64,000 nucleotides of DNA from Aaosphaeria pasadenensis (Eukaryota; Ascomycota; Dothideomycetes; Pleosporales). Location: positions 248,001 to 312,000 of the forward strand of contig JAKLMB010000008.1 of assembly GCA_022813625.1 (NCBI GenBank). The letters are read 5' to 3'. The notes below the pieces were generated by a model, which saw only the letters and a list, made by a program, of their open reading frames with translations, did not search any database and had not been told where the DNA came from. Below, piece by piece: positions 56,180-64,000 of the stretch (the first letter of the stretch is position 1; the number at the start of each line of letters is the position of its first letter). The position numbers were made by a program, and so were the translations under genes.

Positions 56180-56647
56180 CTAACCGCTCTGCTGAGCACA
56201 CCACATCGAGGTCGCCGCATTATCCAATGGTTGATCTAAATCCGCCAAATCCACAATGTTCGTCGAAAAGAAGAACGTTTGTTGCGAATCTGGATCGCAG
56301 TTCGGTCCGCTGCAATTTATATTAGCAAAATGTGCGACCCACGCACTACAAACAGGGCGGTTGGAGGAAAGAGGAGAAACTCACTCATAAAGCCTGCAGT
56401 AAAACCCAGCGTTCTCGCCGCTCAACTGAACGGAAGAGGCCTGGTTATCGATGGAAGCTGGAAGAGAAGGCTCAACACAAGCTCCTTGGCCGTCGATGGT
56501 GAAGGAAATAGTGTAGCCTGTGCCACCGAAGTTGGTCTCTGGAAAGAGAGTGACGGAACCTGAGACCTCGCGTTTCTGGACGGGAGATGCCATGGTAGTG
56601 GCGAGGAGGGTGGCAAGGATGGTAGCGGTGGAAGAGGTAGTCTTCAT
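56180..56647 (-). CDS. Small secreted beta/gamma-crystallin-like protein, 130 aa
   Basis: Exons 56647-56385 and 56309-56180 with a 75-nt phase-2 intron (gtgagt...attgcag). Signal peptide MKTTSSTATILATLLATTMA, then SPVQKR, a possible Kex2-type site. The mature part reads GSVTLFPETNFGGTGYTISF, a crystallin-like beta hairpin pattern (aromatic, then FGG), followed by DNQASSVQLSGENAGFYC and the exon-2 part DGPNCDPDSQQTFFFSTNIV. Four cysteines (GACVEP, FYCRLY, PNCDPD, MWCAQQ) allow two disulfides. Probably an extracellular beta-sandwich protein; calcium binding or an antimicrobial/effector role would be speculation. A TATA box lies about 110 bp upstream. Confidence 0.8.
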
Positions 56648-56753
56648 TTTGAACGAGATTGGATGAAAGCGATATCTGTGGGTTGAAGTCTTCAGATGAG
56701 AGCAGATCAGAGTTGGTGATGGTGAGGTAGCTCACGGTCGTGGAAGCAGCTGC

Positions 56754-56763
56754 CTTTTATATA
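56754..56763 (-). promoter_or_regulatory. TATA box (TATATAAAAG)
   Basis: About 110 bp upstream of the start codon of the crystallin-like secreted protein, on its coding strand. Confidence 0.55.
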
Positions 56764-57745
56764 TTTTTTGCAAAGCTTTTCTACAGAGCATTTCAATTCT
56801 TGACAAGCTTGACGTCTTCTATTGCATTGACAAATCTATTCCACTGCCACCACAGCTTCAACGAGCTATGCCAACCTCTCAACGATACACAAAACATCTA
56901 TTTCATTGGTGAGCTCACCCAATATCTCACGATTATATGTCCGCCCTGATCCTTCCTTCACCCTTCTACTGTGTCAATTTTCTTCTATCTCGCTTTTGAT
57001 AGGTGAAGTTGAACAATTTAATCACATATTGGTGTGTCCCGGCAGTTTCCATCAATCTCGACTGACGTTGAAACTCTGGCATGCATGACTCTACATATAC
57101 GCGGCTCCTATATGTGCTCTATAACGATCTTATGTCAGCTTCGAGCGAACGCGCGAAGGATTTCGCACGTGCAGGGTACAAGGTAGGTCTGGTGGTATTT
57201 GCCGTTTCTGGAGGGGGCCAGTTTTGAACGCCCGTTCAGGCGTTCCTCGTGGTTCGATTACCCGGAACGGATTGGGAGGGGAATGCCATGCATACACGTT
57301 AATTTCACGTTCAAAGTGGTAGCCTTTGAAATGTGACGATTGTAACGTAGAGGGAAAGTGTTAATGACAGCTGATCCTGTTCTTTCGATCAGTTTCTATT
57401 CGTAGGTTTGTAGTCAGTGTTCCTTACTCAATCTGAATCGTTTTGGTCTAAGGTAGACGTGCAAATCGAAAATGGATTAGGGGTGGTCCTATCAAAAGCC
57501 AAAAGCTTGAGTAGAGTCAGTGGTTAGTGGCTATGCTGGTCAGCATGCATTCCTCCGGGGTATCGCACACGATTACGTAGTCGCCAAACAACGTGAAACT
57601 TTACTGACAAGGAAATGCTGGTGAGCGAAATATGTAACGATTTTAGCTAAATGTAGGACCTTGACTGATGTGAAGACCATTAGCCGCTGCCTAGTAGAAT
57701 GCGAAACTTTTGGTATGGAGCTCGTAGCATGTTGCACCAATGATT
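56764..57745. other. Intergenic region
   Basis: Roughly 1 kb between the crystallin-like gene promoter and the NRDE2 3' end. I checked a hairpin-like stretch near 57220-57270 for a tRNA and could not fold a cloverleaf. No gene supported. Confidence 0.45.
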
Positions 57746-60700
57746 TTAGTTTGCATCCAACTCAACGAATAATCTCAATTCCTTCTCGACCATAACGTTG
57801 TAAACCCTCCTCAGCTCCTCCGTGGTCAATATCTGGTCATACAGATGAGTAAAGGCTAGCATCATGTAGTCTTTGCACCACGGGAGGGACGTCAATCCCT
57901 GAAAGAAGGTTTCCCTGACCCTCCGGTAGTGCTCTTCCAGTCTAGTCTCGTTCTTAGAACCTTTGCCCTCGTGTCTTTTCTTCTTCGATGGTCTTCTTGC
58001 CCGCTCCTTCGTAGCCTCGTCCAGCTCGAACAGCACATGACTGATCCATAACGCAGGACAGTGAGCTCCAATTTCATCTTCGGCTTTTTTGAATAAGGCG
58101 CGAATAGAATGACTAGTGGAACCCGCAATCTCACCTCTCAGCATCTCGTATCGGATGGCAAAGAACCAACCGAAAATACTATTCTCCCTTCCGTTCCCCA
58201 GGACTCTCTGCTGTAGCGTGTCTCTTACACGGCCTTCGATCGAAAAGCGAATTTCGTTCGCTGCGTATAAGCTCAACAGCAGGGTATTGGTAGGGAAACG
58301 AATTATAATAGGATCGAGCGTCATCCGCAACAGTGCCGGCTTGACAATAGGGGCGTGTGACATATGATGCATGAGAAAGTGTGCAACAGCCTGTGCAAGA
58401 AGCTCTGCCGCTGGACCGTGTGACATTCCATGCGCAAGTAGCCAATCTGACAATCTTTCGAAGTGTGTGAGCCCTGCCTCCGCTTTCTTGTCTCCTAGTA
58501 TATAAGCAAGAAGAGCGAGAAGTGACGTGAACAGGGTGGCAGACTGATAGTCATTAGCCAGCGAAGCCCGGTCATTCCCCTCTTGGAATAGAGCTCGTGC
58601 TCGCAAAATTGCTGCTTGGTCTGGCTCTTCAGCTGACTGTTGTGGTACTTGCCCACGGGGAGACACAAGTCGCCACAGGGTATCGGCAGTTGAACCGCTT
58701 CGTGCCCCCTCCCAAACCCAGTTGCTAAATAGACGGAGACTATCGAGAGTCGCCAGTGGCCGAGACTCGCTCTGCATGGACAGAGCTGCTTCGAATACCT
58801 GTTGAGACTTTTCCGTTTTGCCACGACCGGACTCGACAAGACCGTAAGCATTATAGAGTCGAAGACTTGAGGGGTTCGCTTTCAGAAGTTCCTTGGCCGT
58901 TTTGAAGACCTCAGAGGGAAAGATATGAAGTTCCAATGCCAAGAGATATTCCCCAATGGCATCAACTTGGGTAGTATCTGATGCCATGAGTTTCAGTGTA
59001 CGTTGTGCTACAAGGGCTGTGCTGGTCTGATGAATGGACCGAAAGCCGCAGTCGAATAGGAGTTCCGTGGTCATCTGCACGGATATCGATCCTTGCATAA
59101 AAGTCCTCATCGCCTGCGCGAGGTTCCCGGTCTGAAAAGTATCTAGTTGGCTATTGGGGTTGCGGAAGTGTAGATAAGGGTCTCTGAGCCAAACAGCATG
59201 ATATAGCTGAGACGGGCAGAGCGGTGGTAAGCCGAGAAAATAAAGAAATGCATCAAGTAAAAGAGTGCCTGGGATATTCTGGGGCATCAGTTGCAGATAC
59301 TCTGCTACATCAGCGAAGAAGATCGTATGGAAGGGATCGTCTTCGCCAACTTCATGGGTTGTCCGTCCTGCGAAATACAAGTTGGTGATATGTTCGGTTT
59401 CATCCTCGCCGAATGTTTTCAAAGAGGGAGAACCCGCGGGGCGTCGGAGGGTTTGTGGTTCGGCAAGAACTGGCATTGAACCGTTGAGGACACAGTTACA
59501 CCAGCCTTTCGCGTTTGGTTCGCCAATGCGTGGCACTTCGCTGTCCCAGAATTCCTCAAAACTCTCGAGGCATTCGGCGATTGATTTTCCACTCAAATCA
59601 ACAGGACGGTAGATGTGAAACTCAAGAAGAGCTTGCCATATAGATAGAGCTATCTCCCGATAACCAGAATCTCGAATCATTGATGTCAGCCGGAGCATAA
59701 CATGTACCAAAGACTCCGGCGGGGTGGACTTATTTGTTGTGAGGAGAGTTCTTAAGCACCGGCCGAATGCTACTTTACAGTTCTCGTATTTGAAATTGCC
59801 GAAATCATTTTGCTTGAAGTCGAGATACTTAATCCACAAGTCCAATGAGTGCGGAAATTTTGTCAAAATGTCATCCCATTTCTTCGATAATCGGGTGCTG
59901 TCCCAAGATCTCAATGCCTCGGTCATGAGTCCAAGGTATAATTGAATCATATTTTCCTCATTGGAACCACTTTTTCGGATCGCTTGCTCGTACATGTGTA
60001 TTCTTACATCTGCCAAGTGAACTCGGTCGGAGGTGGTCAAGTTGGCAGTCGAGCGATCTAAGGCCACCATCGCGTCCTGGTGTTCCACCAAGGAAACCCA
60101 TGCTTTAACATCTTCTGGATGATCTCGAGTCCGGCGAATCAACTCTGAATTTGTCGCTTTGAGTTCGGCGACATGTGCATCCTCATCGCCTTCTGGTTCG
60201 TAATCAAGATCGGCGCTCGGTGAACGATGTCTCTCGGAGTCAATCGCCCTATAGTCTGCTCCATCTGAGTCTGAGCTGTGGTCCCTCTTCCTTTTATCCG
60301 TCTTTGAAAGTGGGATATAGTCCGCGGTATGTTGATCTCCATCTGGACCTGCTTTTACCACTCGCAGGAGCCGATTGGGCTCCTTTTGACGTTTGGAGAG
60401 CAAGCGCCGCTCTTGGCGGCGGGATGTGGCATCGACAACATAGAGAGCTTTGTTAGAGCTATTGATCCTGTCAATCTTCACATAAGTAGGTAATCCTAGA
60501 AGTGCGCCATAACCGTAACGCCGATATGGCGGGGTATCATAGGTATTGAGTGTTCCGTAGTTCAATATGTCTGGATCACCTCTGCGATCAATGAAGTACG
60601 GTAAATCGGCAGCTGTTTTACGTGTCTGCCCCATTCTAGGAACATTCGACTCTAAAGAAGTAGTTCGTATTGAGTGATGACCTTTTCCCTGTCGAATGGT

Positions 60701-60943
60701 TAAATCCTCTTTGACATGTTCGTTCTGGCGGTCGGCTCTGTGGCGTCTTTCAGATCTTGCACGTAAATCATCCTCTCGGTCCCTGCTAGATCTATGACTT
60801 TTTCTTCGCCTTTCTTGATTGTCCTTGTCAGCGGTCTTGCCATGACTGTCATCTTTCGGAGATCTTTCTTGGGTTGGAGGTTGCCTGGGCTCAGTTCTGG
60901 ATTTCGGCCGGAAGCTTGAGAATTTGGGCACGTTGGAAGCCAT
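57746..60943 (-). CDS. NRDE2: NRDE2-family nuclear RNA silencing/processing factor, 1065 aa
   Basis: Intronless frame from the ATG at 60943. The N-terminal about 110 residues are basic and charged (ERRRKSHRSSRDRED), followed by the conserved NRDE-2 signature YFIDRRGDPDILNYGTLNTY and YRRYGYGALLGLP, then an acidic linker. From about residue 260 the protein is helical repeats of HAT/TPR type (AWVSLVEHQDAMVALDR, LWIKYLDFKQNDFGNF, LRLYNAYGLVESGRGKTEKS) to the C-terminus. NRDE2 acts in the nucleus; in worms in nuclear RNAi, and in other eukaryotes in binding the exosome helicase Mtr4 and controlling nuclear RNA decay and splicing. Which of these applies here is not readable from sequence. Size matches the family. 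Divergent from UTP10. Confidence 0.93.
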   Translation of the reverse strand: MASNVPKFSSFRPKSRTEPRQPPTQERSPKDDSHGKTADKDNQERRRKSHRSSRDREDDLRARSERRHRADRQNEHVKEDLTIRQGKGHHSIRTTSLESNVPRMGQTRKTAADLPYFIDRRGDPDILNYGTLNTYDTPPYRRYGYGALLGLPTYVKIDRINSSNKALYVVDATSRRQERRLLSKRQKEPNRLLRVVKAGPDGDQHTADYIPLSKTDKRKRDHSSDSDGADYRAIDSERHRSPSADLDYEPEGDEDAHVAELKATNSELIRRTRDHPEDVKAWVSLVEHQDAMVALDRSTANLTTSDRVHLADVRIHMYEQAIRKSGSNEENMIQLYLGLMTEALRSWDSTRLSKKWDDILTKFPHSLDLWIKYLDFKQNDFGNFKYENCKVAFGRCLRTLLTTNKSTPPESLVHVMLRLTSMIRDSGYREIALSIWQALLEFHIYRPVDLSGKSIAECLESFEEFWDSEVPRIGEPNAKGWCNCVLNGSMPVLAEPQTLRRPAGSPSLKTFGEDETEHITNLYFAGRTTHEVGEDDPFHTIFFADVAEYLQLMPQNIPGTLLLDAFLYFLGLPPLCPSQLYHAVWLRDPYLHFRNPNSQLDTFQTGNLAQAMRTFMQGSISVQMTTELLFDCGFRSIHQTSTALVAQRTLKLMASDTTQVDAIGEYLLALELHIFPSEVFKTAKELLKANPSSLRLYNAYGLVESGRGKTEKSQQVFEAALSMQSESRPLATLDSLRLFSNWVWEGARSGSTADTLWRLVSPRGQVPQQSAEEPDQAAILRARALFQEGNDRASLANDYQSATLFTSLLALLAYILGDKKAEAGLTHFERLSDWLLAHGMSHGPAAELLAQAVAHFLMHHMSHAPIVKPALLRMTLDPIIIRFPTNTLLLSLYAANEIRFSIEGRVRDTLQQRVLGNGRENSIFGWFFAIRYEMLRGEIAGSTSHSIRALFKKAEDEIGAHCPALWISHVLFELDEATKERARRPSKKKRHEGKGSKNETRLEEHYRRVRETFFQGLTSLPWCKDYMMLAFTHLYDQILTTEELRRVYNVMVEKELRLFVELDAN

Positions 60944-61486
60944 GATAAGAGATAGCGTGAAATCTAACCAGTATTACGATAGGTAACTCAAGATGGCAGT
61001 CGTGTCGGTTATCCGTAGCCAAAACCCCGTGCCTCGCAGACGGGGCAGGCGTTTGGTAAGTGGTTATATAGCTGCTTCAACAAAGTATGCGCTGCAGATA
61101 ACGAGTTGGTTCATCTTATGTGTGGTATGAATTATCTGATAATTAGTCACTCCCAAGAGGCTGATGTGTGATCTCATGTATGTGTCGATTTGTAGACGAG
61201 ATGCTTGTCTTGTCTCTCGCTGTCGACTGTTGTTGATGTGCAAGGCAAGATGCGCCAGTCGGTCATTGCGGAGTGGCCCGTGCCTCCTCCCCCGATGCGC
61301 GCTAATGCAAGAAATCTTGGCAGATTGGAATTTTTGTTCAAAGTTCATCTTTCGCAAACTTGAACGAAAGACTTCTGCAACTTTCTTACAGCCGCTGTTA
61401 CGGTAAGGTTCGCGAACCCAATGGAATACCAAGAACTAGCCACAGGATCGACTTTCATGCCTAGGTGCCTTTAATCAACATCAAAT
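60944..61486. promoter_or_regulatory. Divergent promoter region of NRDE2 and UTP10
   Basis: 543 bases between two divergent start codons of nuclear RNA-processing genes. No TATA box near either start and no intervening gene. Confidence 0.5.
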
Positions 61487-64000
61487 ATGTCGTCCTCCCT
61501 ACAGCAGCAATTAGCTGCCATTGCCGCGACTAGCACCCATCAGCTCGACCTCAAGGCGCAGAAAACTGCACATGGAAAATCTTTACTCTTCGAATCACGC
61601 GTTGCCGCTTCACAATCTTTCGATCTGATATTCTCGATATGTTACGAAGGGTTTCGCGATTTGTGCGCGCTTGATCAAAGGTTCCTCTCTTTTGCGCGGA
61701 CGCTCTTCAGCGAACAGAGCAAGTCAGAAGACCGCACCCAGATGACCAAGAAGGAAAACGACGAATTGGATCGAGTTTTGGAGTCTTTCATAACCTTAGT
61801 TGGATCTCGAATACTCTTGAAACCAGCCGAGAAAGCCCTAGAGTGGTTGGTTCGAAGATTTCGGTATGTTGGACATGAATTTAGATTGACGAGTCGGAAA
61901 ATGTGCTAACACCAGGACAGAGTCCACGAGTACAACACAGAAACTCTAGTGCTCTCATATCTTCCTTACCACAGTACACCGCAATTTCTTGCACTCCTCT
62001 CCATTCTCCCATCTACACCACCGCCAACCCTGCGATTCCTCCAACCATATCTGGCGCCGCCTACGAATCCTCCTCGTGAGGCCATCGTGTATACCGCTGT
62101 CAATACTCCCGCTCTCTTCGCAGCGTTACAGAGTTACGTCGTCAAATCTCTTCAGGCGAAGCATCATGGTGCTAGCCTGTTATCATTTTGGGCCAGCGTA
62201 ACCGCCCAGGCGTTGGATGCTATATTAGATGCCTCAAGATCAGGCCGGAGGGAGATACAAGATCAGCGAACGGAACAAGTCCTTCTCAGGATTCTCCCTG
62301 CACTTAACGAGTGCCTGAAGCTCTCCGACATCCCAGATGCCAATCTTGGATGCTACATGATCCTGATCATACTTGTGACCAAAGCGTCCTTTGAGGACAA
62401 GGTCTTGGACTCCTTGCTCGAAGCTGTCATACGAAGCTATGGATTGGAGACTGCTGATGGATGCCTAACATGTTTAGCAATCATCGCGGAAGAGCGATCA
62501 AGCATAACTCTCCCCATCCCAGTAGAAAAGAGACTCTTCAAAATTCCAGATCTGCCGCAAGCTCTCGAAGTGCTTGCCACCAAATGCCGTGCTGAGCGCC
62601 TTGCTCTCGGTAGCGCACTTGCATCTCTGGATCGGCTCTCGCACGCCGAACACCCCGAAGAAAGCCGCGAAATATTTCAACGTATTCTTGAATCGAGCAT
62701 CCTAGGTCCGTCGTACAAATCGGCTGCAGTATCATCCTTCTTTCGTGTATTTGAAGAGAGCACTCCAGGATCTGAGGCTCATGGACAGTTACTGGAGCTT
62801 CTTAGCCAAATGTCCGAGTCGATGCACCTTGCGTCACTTCTCCAAACGATTGCTCAAGCGAATGCCATAGACATGGACGCTATGGGGGTAACCGTACAAG
62901 TATCTCTCCAGGTGGAGGATCAGGGTAATGAGAACTCCGATGAGGAAATGTTGGACGTGGATGAAACGTCTCAACAGGAAGAGCAGCCCAGCATTACTCT
63001 TCCAAAGATCGACGACTCTACGTTCTTCTGCGAGAACGTTTCATCATTCTCCGGTGCACTAGCGACCTTTGAGCGCGCGGTAGTCTCTAAACAAGCCGCT
63101 CAACTTTTGGCCTCGAAAGAGCTCGAAACCCAAAATGGGCACTCCACACCCCTTTTCTTAAGTTTCCTGGTCCGAACTTGGTCCACCTCCTCGAGCGTGC
63201 CGACCCGCATTGAGGCGATTGTTTCCACTACTAAATTCATCAAGAAGACCGAAACCGCCATTGATCTGCAAATACTGATTCCGTACCTACTTTTGGCTCT
63301 TTCCGACCCAGCACCTGCCGTACGACGTGCGGCTGCTACATGCATTGCCACACTCACAGAGAAGAGCATGGGTAACGGTGCAAAAACTGAAATTTGGGCT
63401 TCGTCAACATTTTACGGACAGAAATCTTCAAGTATATCACACTTGAAGTCCGGAGAATGTGCGCAATTGCTGTCTTCGCTGTTCGTGCCTATGCTTGAAG
63501 AGTGTGTGATGGATTCTACATCCGCCATAAGACTCGTCAGAGAGAGTTTGGAAGGCTCAAAGTCTATCAAAACCCAGGCAGGACCTTCCTTGAAATCGTC
63601 CGTACGAGGATCCGCCTCAGCCTTCTTTGCTTCACACATTGCCGTAACCCCATTGCTGCAGGCTCGTCTTCGTCTCCTCCCGATTTTCAATTTCACAGGA
63701 AAGCACGCCATTGGGGTGCGGACAACACATATCATTCCTACCATTCGTACATGGTGTTCTCTTTCAAACGAGGAGGCCAGTTCAAGTTGTGCAGCTGCGA
63801 ATATCAACCTCTCAACCGCCAATGCTGTCCATTTAGGTGGAATTGTCCCAAGAGAGCATGAGTCTATAAAGATACTACAAGACTTGATTTCGGGAGATCT
63901 TCGCACGGACAATCTAGATGTTGTTTCTGCTGCTTTCGACCGCTTAATAGCCGTTTGGACTTCCATCAAGTCAGAAACGCGCCTATCCATTGGACAAATC
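61487..64000 (+). CDS. UTP10: U3 snoRNP-associated protein Utp10 (HEATR1), N-terminal part, truncated by window edge
   Basis: Exon 1 is 61487-61863. A 57-nt intron with a gctaac branch site ends at 61920, and exon 2 is open from 61921 to the end of the window. About 819 residues are visible of a family that is typically near 1,800. The N-terminus is characteristic: MSSSLQQQLAAIAATSTHQL, DLKAQKTAHGKSLLFESRVA, QSFDLIFSICYEGFRDLCAL and FARTLFSEQSKSEDRTQM. HEAT-like helical pairs follow (LLLALSDPAPAVRRAAATCI). Utp10 is part of the t-UTP/UtpA subcomplex of the small-subunit processome in the nucleolus, coupling rDNA transcription to early 18S processing. The 3' end lies beyond the window. Confidence 0.95.

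Noticed and set aside
57200..57270. Possible tRNA (ggttcgatt resembling a B box)
   Set aside because: No matching A box at the right distance and no acceptor stem or anticodon arm could be folded by eye.

Overview
The window is a piece of a filamentous ascomycete (Pezizomycotina) nuclear genome. The evidence is short introns of about 46-90 nt with GT(or GC)...AG ends and CTAAC/CTAAT-type branch sites, mostly single-gene transcription units on both strands, and fungal-only families (SAT4/Pth11-type receptor, NRPS-like A-T-R enzyme, siderophore-type MFS transporter, DUF1996 protein, cutinase, NACHT-type NLR). The long C-terminal extension on the Xaa-Pro aminopeptidase reminds me of annotated proteins of Leotiomycetes (Sclerotinia/Botrytis relatives), but placement below Pezizomycotina is only a guess. 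No tRNA, rRNA, CRISPR array or intact transposon was recognised. There is one assembly gap (10811-11366).

Layout. 1-7.9 kb is a housekeeping block: an LCAT-like alpha/beta hydrolase, SAP18 and PRP18 transcribed divergently from one short promoter, and the tubulin-like mitochondrial inheritance protein DML1. 7.9-17 kb holds a GPI-anchored proline-rich wall protein interrupted by the gap, and a 957-residue Xaa-Pro aminopeptidase. 17.7-22.2 kb is a tandem run of four small minus-strand genes of no family I know. They share a phase-1 intron and fall into two alignable pairs, and are the best candidate here for something undescribed. 23.7-26.5 kb has two more orphan genes, a small GC-AG-intron gene and a coiled-coil protein.

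27.9-35.5 kb looks like a small accessory cluster: a seven-helix SAT4-family receptor-like protein divergent from an NRPS-like carboxylate reductase (A-T-R), then a siderophore-iron-type MFS transporter with an exact ATCWGATAA (SRE-type GATA) site about 310 bp upstream of its start. 37.5-39.4 kb encodes a Myb-like plus BTB-like nuclear protein. 41.9-57 kb is an accessory, surface-oriented stretch: a secreted DUF1996 protein, a 95-residue orphan, a secreted 205-residue orphan, an NLR with NACHT_N and NACHT domains, a cutinase, a seven-helix membrane protein and a secreted crystallin-like protein. 57.7-64 kb returns to housekeeping with NRDE2 and UTP10 transcribed divergently; UTP10 runs off the right edge.

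Exon boundaries were worked out by hand by keeping reading frame and splice consensus together. Every multi-exon model below closes in frame except the 5' end of the NLR. Three introns appear to be GC-AG. The mix of cutinase, several secreted proteins and an NLR fits a plant-associated or litter-decaying fungus, but that is inference.
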